Shown here piece by piece: positions 58,201 through 64,000 of a DNA stretch of 64,000 nucleotides; the stretch's first letter is position 1; each line of letters starts with the position of its first letter. A program made the position numbers and the translations under genes. A model generated the notes under the pieces. That model did not search any database. It was given only the letters and a program-made list of their open reading frames with translations, and had not been told where the DNA came from. Source of the DNA: Phalacrocorax aristotelis (lineage: Eukaryota; Chordata; Aves; Suliformes; Phalacrocoracidae); assembly GCF_949628215.1 (NCBI RefSeq), contig NC_134276.1, forward strand, positions 219,004,610 to 219,068,609, in the 5' to 3' direction.

Positions 58201-59129
58201 ACAAAGGAAACTGGCCTTCATTAGAAAGGATGAAAGAGAAAAGGAAGAATATCCAGCAAGCCTTGAAACATGCAGCCAGCCCATTTCTTTGCATGACACA
58301 GGAAACACTCCCTCATTTTCCTTTACATTCTTATTTTGTACTATGATGAGCACTCTATCACGCATGACAGTGAACAAACACTGGGAAAGATCTGGGAGGG
58401 TCAGATGTGAGGCTTCTCTATTTTAACAATTAAAATACTGATTCAGTTGACTGATGCTCACAAGTGATGAGAAATAGTGGAAAGTTAGAGCAACAGTACA
58501 AACCAAGAAACCTAAGCAGTTTGGAAGTCAGGAAACACAACTGATTTGAGCTAATAAATGGGAAGTGCAAAGTATAGGAAAATAGAAAGGCCAGAAGACC
58601 AGAGAAGAATGTCTTACGCAGTACCCCTGCAGAACATGTCAGAAGAGTTTTGGACTATGTAATCCAATAGTCACATCACAGAACAAGAAAGGAATGCCCT
58701 CTTCCTTGCATCACCTCTGACAGGACTGCTTCTAAATAAGTACCTTCAGTTGTACATATCACCTTACTGGAAGCACAGTGACAAAAGTAAGGAAAATTAG
58801 GAGACAGCAAAGCCAGGGAATACAGTAAGAGTGCTATCAGGAAAGAAAGGAGGGAGTTAAACATACCCAACTACACTGGTTTTATCTGGTGAGAGAAGAA
58901 AGAGCAATATAAGAAAGTTTTGTAAACCACTGGAAGACTCAAGAAATATAAGGCAGCATAATCATAAAAAGTAACATACAGGCCACGTGTCAACTGGGAC
59001 TGTTATTAGTCAAAATTCCATCAGATCACAGCTGAGACACTACCCTTACCATGATACAAGCATGAGCCTTATGGTAGTAGGATGCATGCATGCTCTGGAA
59101 CCTCTCCTGTCCAGCTGTGTCCCAGAAAT
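55269..59129 (-). CDS. RABL2: RABL2, Rab-like small GTPase (3' five coding exons, 5' part outside window)
   Basis: RABL2 is a ciliary Rab-like GTPase that works with intraflagellar transport and BBSome traffic. On the minus strand five exons join in frame: 59,129-59,050; 58,092-57,981; 56,074-55,977; 55,724-55,641; 55,349-55,269. All have GT-AG borders. They encode 150 residues. Switch II / G3 is FWDTAGQERFQSMHASYY, G4 is ANKID, G5 is VSAADGTN, and the end of the G domain is LFNDAIKLAVAYKQNS. The tail of about 40 residues is acidic-basic and ends in PPSA with no prenylation cysteine motif, as known for RABL2. The first exon seen starts with the last two bases of the Asp codon before FWDT. The P-loop exons (GDSAVGKS region) were not found up to 64,000, so they lie beyond the right edge. 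No damage was seen. RABL2A/B in primates are lineage duplicates; a bird would carry a single RABL2. Confidence 0.95.
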
Positions 59130-61334
59130 CTGTAAGACACAAAAAACCCCAAGCTTAGAATGACACAACTTTCCAAGTTCTGTTTTCCTCACAACTTAAA
59201 CCCAGGATGCAAAGCCCAGTCCATCTACTCAGGGTCACAAATTAGGTTTTATCTCACTAATCTGAAACATTCCAGGGCTAAGAGATTATGCAAAACTAGC
59301 ACCTTTTCTGAGCTAGGATTAGCTATGAGTTGTGCTGACATTGAACATTGCTATATACATATTAGCAAAAGAGAAGTCATCAGTAGACAAGACTTATAAA
59401 AGACAGTAAGGCAAAGCTAGTCAATAGTGCAAAGAGTGATAACAATGTATGGTACTTTGTCACTAGATATGACAACAGGAAACAAAATCTAAATGTCTTC
59501 AAACAGCTTGATTTCTGACACAGTGATAAATAGCCAGGTGCCTGCCATAGGAAATGTTTCGCCTCCTTTCACAGACTGTCTAACTCTGCTCTTTCCAGGG
59601 GCACAACGTGTTCTAAAATTATGAAGGCTAAGTTAGCCTGAGACAGACTGGTCCCAATTCGTTAAGTGCTTTGTAGACTAGGAATCATGAAGCATACCTG
59701 AACAATCATCATCTTTTTCTGCTTGTGTGTCTCAGGTAGAGATCTCCCCTCCTCCTCTTACTAGATTCATAGGTTAATATTTGTGTCTTATTTGTTGTAT
59801 AAATTTACACAGCTTCAATTAAGAACCACCAGATGTAGTTATACTTTTGTCAGCTAGACCTAAGCATGCCACTCCACCTAAAGCCAAATAAGCCACTTTC
59901 CCTAGTGTTTACTTGGCATTGCAATTAGTTTCTGACTGGATACTGCATCAGACTTGCAGGACGGTGACTTCTTAAACTGCCCAAAGTACAGACAAGTACT
60001 CATCAGACCACATTTGTGTTCATTTTGAGTAGTTTTGCTTAGCTTCTAAAACTGCCTGATCCTTTTAATGTGCCATTTCAGAATCCTCACTTACAAGGCA
60101 AAAAGGTGCCAGTGACCACAGCCTACTGAACATCCCTAAATTAACTTCCCAAACAATGTGGTAGCTGTCATGAGAGAACTTGCCATGGCTTATTGAAAAC
60201 ACCGCTGCTTTTATGACTAAATGCTCCAGATCTTGCCTGTCATAGTCCATGTCACTCCAGAAAATAAGAATTTATCAACTTTAAAATCCTTGGGAAAAAT
60301 AAGAATCACAGAGTAAATAAATACACCACATTTTAATGCAATCCTAACTCTACCACATGGAATTTGGCAATGGCCACTAAGAATAGCTCAGCAGAGTAAA
60401 AATTAAACTAGAAGGGAAATGGTAATTCCACACAGTTTAAAGTCTTCAGATCAAACTATCTGCCTTTACAAATCACACTTCATGACAAGTCTCTGCAAGG
60501 TAGCTTATGTTCATAACAGGTGAAGAGAGAAGACACTATAAGCTCTTGTGTAACATAAGCCAGATGAATTACTTAAACTAGAGCAAGTTACTTAATAAAG
60601 TACTAAATCCATGTTAAGAATAAGGCCCTGACATATGAATCCACGCTTCTGCAAGTTGCCTTAATAGGAATTTCTGTAGATTTAGGAGTGAAGTTGAAGC
60701 TTGGAATAAAGGAGATATGATAGAGGGAAGGTGGCTTTATTTTTTTTTACTTGTCACGATCCTACTCTGTTACAATTAATTGTCAATAAATTAAATGAAT
60801 TTCCTCAAGTCAAGTCTGTTTTGCCCATGATGGTAACTGGTAAGTAACCTCCCTGTCCTTACCTCAACCCACAAGCTTTTTCATCATATTTTCTCCCACT
60901 GTCCTTTTGAGAAGGGGGAGCGAGAGTGGCTTGGTGGGCACCTGGTGGTCAGCCAAGGTCAACCTACCACAAAGCTCCACCATTTTTCAATGCTTTCAAT
61001 GAATCACAGAAAGAAGAATTGGACACAGGCTTGCTGTAGTGGCTTTAAAAAGGAGTCTTAGTGTAATGTTTCAAATTTGGGATGGCTATAAAATCTCTGA
61101 AATTAATATTGTAGTTTTATATCCAAAGATCACCTTAGCTGTTTGGAATACAGCCCTCTTCAAAGCTCACATTCAGCTAAACACTGTTCATCATCTTTCT
61201 TGCCTCCCAGGATGGTTTCTAATTCTTCCTATGAACTTATGTGGAACCATGTTATAAAACATCCCAGTTTACCCGCATTAGTTTACTATTGAAACCATCG
61301 TTACTAATCAGGTTAGGAACAATGCAACCAGCAA
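59130..61334 (-). other. RABL2 intron, AT-rich
   Basis: This is part of the large RABL2 intron upstream of the FWDTAG exon. It is AT-rich with no exon or recognised element. I looked for the P-loop and switch I exon on the minus strand and did not find it. Confidence 0.55.
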
Positions 61335-62395
61335 AATAGGTGGGTGACGGCTGAGCCCAGAGAGTAGTAGTGAATGGAGTCAAATCCGGTTGGTGGCCAG
61401 TCACGAGTGGTGTTACCCAGGACTCAGTGCTGGGGCCGGTCCTGTTCAATATCTTCATTGATGATCTGGATGAGGGGGTCGAGTGCACCCTCAGTAAGTT
61501 TGCAGATGACACCAAGCTGGGTGGAAGTGTCGATCTGCTGGAGGGCAGGAAGGCCCTACAGAGGGACCTGGACAGGTTGGATCATTGGGCTGGAGCCAAC
61601 AGTATGAGATTCAACAAGGCCAAGTGCCGGGTCCTGCACTTGGGTCACAACAACCCCATGCAATGCTACAGGCTTGGGGAGGAGTGGCTGGAGAGCTGCC
61701 TGGAGGAAAAGGACCTGGGGGTGTTGGTTGACAGCTGGCTGAACATGAGCCAGCAGTGTGCTCAGGCGGCCAAGGCCAATGGCATCCTGGCTTGTATCAG
61801 CAATAATGTGGCCAGCAGGAGCAGGGCAGTGATAGTGCCCCTGTACTCGGCACTGGTGAGGCCGCACCTCGAGTACTGTGTGCAGTTTTGGGCCCCTCAC
61901 TTCAAGAAGGACATTGAGGTGCTGGAGCATGTCCAGAGAAGGGCAACGAAGGTGGTGAAGGGTCTGGAGGACAAGTCTTATGAGGAGTGGCTGAGGGAGC
62001 TGTGGTTGTTTAGTCTGGAGAAGAGGAGGCTGAGGGGAGACCTTATTGCTGTCTACAACTACCTGAAAGGAGGTTGTAGCGAGGCAGGGGTCGGTCTCTT
62101 CTCCATAGTAACAAGTGATAGGGTGAGAGGAAATGGCCTCAAGCTGTGCCAGGGGAAGGTTAAGTTGGATATTAGGAAAAACTTATTCACTGAAAGGGTT
62201 GTTAGGCATTGGAACAGGCTGCCCAGGGAAGTGGTGGAGTCTCCATCCCTGGAGGTATTTAAAAGAAGGGTAGATGTGGTGCTTGAGGATATGGTTTAGT
62301 GGTGGACTTGGCAGTGATAAGTTAGCGGTTGGACTCGATGATCTTAAGGGTCTTTTCCAACCTTAACGAATCTATGATTCTATGATACTTCACTA
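61335..62395 (+). mobile_element. CR1 LINE, best-preserved 3' copy, antisense in RABL2 intron
   Basis: A single uninterrupted frame (61,370-62,299, 309 codons) covers the last part of the RT and the C-terminal region. It includes [26 protein letters not shown] (the FADD catalytic motif), [45 protein letters not shown] and [19 protein letters not shown]. The 3' UTR ends with GGTCTTTTCCAACCTTAACG and AATCTATGATTCTATGATA. It is 5'-truncated at about 61,335, as is normal for CR1. Lack of stops suggests a relatively young insertion. Confidence 0.95.
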
Positions 62396-62499
62396 TATTA
62401 CAGATATAAATTAAGAATTGCAGCATTTCCTCACTCAAAGTGATGATGTACACTGATAAGACTGATGAAGAACCATCTTTATCTTTGTATAATGTAGTT

Positions 62500-63500
62500 C
62501 AAACATGAACCAACTGAAAAGAATTCAGAAGAGCCATAAAGAATGACAAGAGATCTAGAAAACATGCCCTATGAGAAAAGGCAGAATAAAGTGAGGTTGT
62601 TTACCCTGAAAGAGAGAAGAAATAGAATCACAGAATCTCAGAGTCACAGAATGGTTTGGGTTGGAAGGGACCTTTAAAGATCATTTAGTCCAACCCCACT
62701 GGCATGGGCAGGGACATCTTTCACTAGATCAAGTTGCTCAAAGCCTTGTCCAACCTGACCTTGAACACTTCCAGGGATGGGGTATCGACCACCTCTCTGG
62801 GCAACGTGTGCCAGTGTCTCACTGCCCTCGGTGTAGAACGTTTCTTCCTTATGTCCAATCTAAGCCTACCTTCTGTCAGTTTAAAACCATTGCACCTTCT
62901 CTTGTCACTGCAGCACTTGGTAAAAAGTCTTTCTCCATCTTTCTTACAAGCCCCCTTTAAGTATTGAAAGGCTGCAGTAGTATCTCCCTGGAGCCTTCTC
63001 TTCCCCAGGCTGAACAACCCCAACTCTCTCAGCCTTTCTCCATAGCAGAGGTGTTCCAGCCCTCTGATAATTTTTGTGAACCTGCTCTAACAGGTCCATG
63101 TCTTGTACTGGGGATCCCAGAGCTGGATGCAGTATTCTGGGTGCGGTCTTGAGCAGAGCAGAGGCGGAGAATTGCCTCCCTTGACCTGCTGGCCATGTTT
63201 CTTTTTACGCAGCCCAAGATCAATTGGCTTTCTGGGCTGCAAGCGCACATTGCCAGCTCATGTCCAATTTTTCATTCACCAATAAATGGGTGTTCAAAAA
63301 ATAAAAGAGTGTACAGTGTTCAAACATGTAGAAAGCTGGTGCAAACAGGAAGGGGAAAAAACACAGAACTAATTGGTTTACCTTGAATAAAGATTTGCAT
63401 TAAGTATTAAAAAAGAAAGACTTCCAAGCAGTAAGAACCCTGGTATGTTGGAACAGATGGCCTCAGCAGTCTTTGTCCCTGGAAGTCTTTAAATACATAA
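62500..63500 (+). mobile_element. old CR1 fragment split by a younger insertion
   Basis: The left half (about 62,500-62,620) has AGAATTCAGAAGAGCCA, AAACATGCCCTATGAGAAAAGG and GTTGTTTACCCTGAAAGAG, typical of the CR1 C-terminal region but diverged. The right half (about 63,400-63,500) has TTGGAACAGATGGCCT and GTCCCTGGAAGTCTTTAAA, the later part of the same region. Between them sits an opposite-strand CR1. Confidence 0.65.
62621..63290 (-). mobile_element. CR1 LINE, 3' region, inserted inside an older CR1
   Basis: On the minus strand, from high to low coordinates, it reads CAGAAAGCCAATTGATCTTGG near 63,225 (from the AAKANGILA-like region), then MGLFSLGKRRLQGDTTAAFQ, RCNGFKLTEGRLRLDIRKK and HWHTLPREVVDTPSLEVFK. 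The tail (complement at 62,621-62,700) is GGTTGGACTAAATGATCTTTA, CCCTTCCAACCC and CCATTCTGTGA. It is close to the 19.1 kb copy. It is the only CR1 in the window on the minus strand. Confidence 0.9.
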
Positions 63501-64000
63501 AATACATATATATCAGTGAAGAGTATTATTAAGTAAAGAGTTTCCACTGTGCAGATGTTCAAGATGACCTCTCACAGTCCCTTTCAGAGCTGCAATACTC
63601 TGAAAACACAGAAACTGTAGTGATAAAGGCAGCAGTACAGAATACCAACTCAAACCACAGAATAAGATAATGGTTTTTTTGATCTGCCATCTGTAATACA
63701 CGTTGAACAACACTCTGCTGTCAGAAGCTAGTTTACATAGGTTAAAGCGATAGTGGCATGAAAAAATAGAAAGTTAGCACTTGTGGTAGAACTGAAATTA
63801 CACGATACTTGAGCACATGACTGATAAACAGATGACTGATAAAGCTAGGATGCTTGCAGTCTATCAAAAAAACTAACAAAGGTTGAGATAAAACAGGTGG
63901 TATTTTATGATGAGATCATACAGGATGGACATATCCAAAGAAATAATTTAAATATTCTATAAACTTGAAATATAGCAATTAGTACATACACCCAAAGTAA
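63501..64000 (-). other. RABL2 intron, right edge
   Basis: AT-rich sequence with no exon recognised. The RABL2 intron presumably continues past the window. Confidence 0.5.

Noticed and set aside
59130-64000. RABL2 P-loop and switch I exons
   Set aside because: No minus-strand sequence encoding a GDSAVGKS-like loop was found; these exons are probably beyond the right edge.

Overview
The window is vertebrate nuclear DNA and almost certainly avian. It carries many 5'-truncated CR1 (chicken repeat 1) LINE copies ending in ATTCTATG/ATTCTGTG octamers, intron-containing genes with GT-AG splice sites, CpG islands and long simple repeats. There are no bacterial-type operons, RNA genes or CRISPR arrays. 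The species cannot be named from the sequence alone.

From left to right: 1-10.7 kb is GC-rich DNA in which I recognise no exon, with small tandem repeats and two AT-rich islands. A CpG island at about 10.7-12.0 kb holds an RFX-type X-box and a possible tiny first exon on the minus strand. From 12 to 37.7 kb there are no recognisable host exons. This stretch holds eight CR1 fragments, a roughly 780 bp compound pentanucleotide array (27.2-28.0 kb) and several AT-rich blocks that could be conserved non-coding elements. A minisatellite (37.8-38.5 kb), an orphan CpG island (38.5-39.0 kb), a CA-rich array and another CR1 follow.

Three host loci can be recognised. Acrosin (ACR, plus, 40.7-43.0 kb) keeps its exon layout and catalytic triad codons but is a pseudogene, with a frameshift at the zymogen activation site and three stops in exon 3. 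Arylsulfatase A (ARSA, plus, 47.7-51.7 kb) is complete, with eight coding exons and 505 residues. Its CpG-island promoter has a CLEAR-like E-box and a ZNF143/THAP11-like site. RABL2 (minus) is represented by its last five coding exons (55.3-59.1 kb); the 5' end lies beyond the right edge. ARSA and RABL2 converge tail to tail.

Between ARSA and RABL2 lies a patchwork: a CR1 fragment, an inverted 364 bp duplicate of ACR exon 2 with its upstream intron, and copies of an unclassified repeat also found next to ACR. The inverted ACR fragment keeps a base that the main locus has lost, so it partly records the ancestral state. In human 22q13.33 the order is ARSA-SHANK3-ACR-RABL2B; here ARSA sits between ACR and RABL2, and no SHANK3 exon is visible. 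Base composition drops sharply to AT-rich at about 55 kb, where RABL2 begins.
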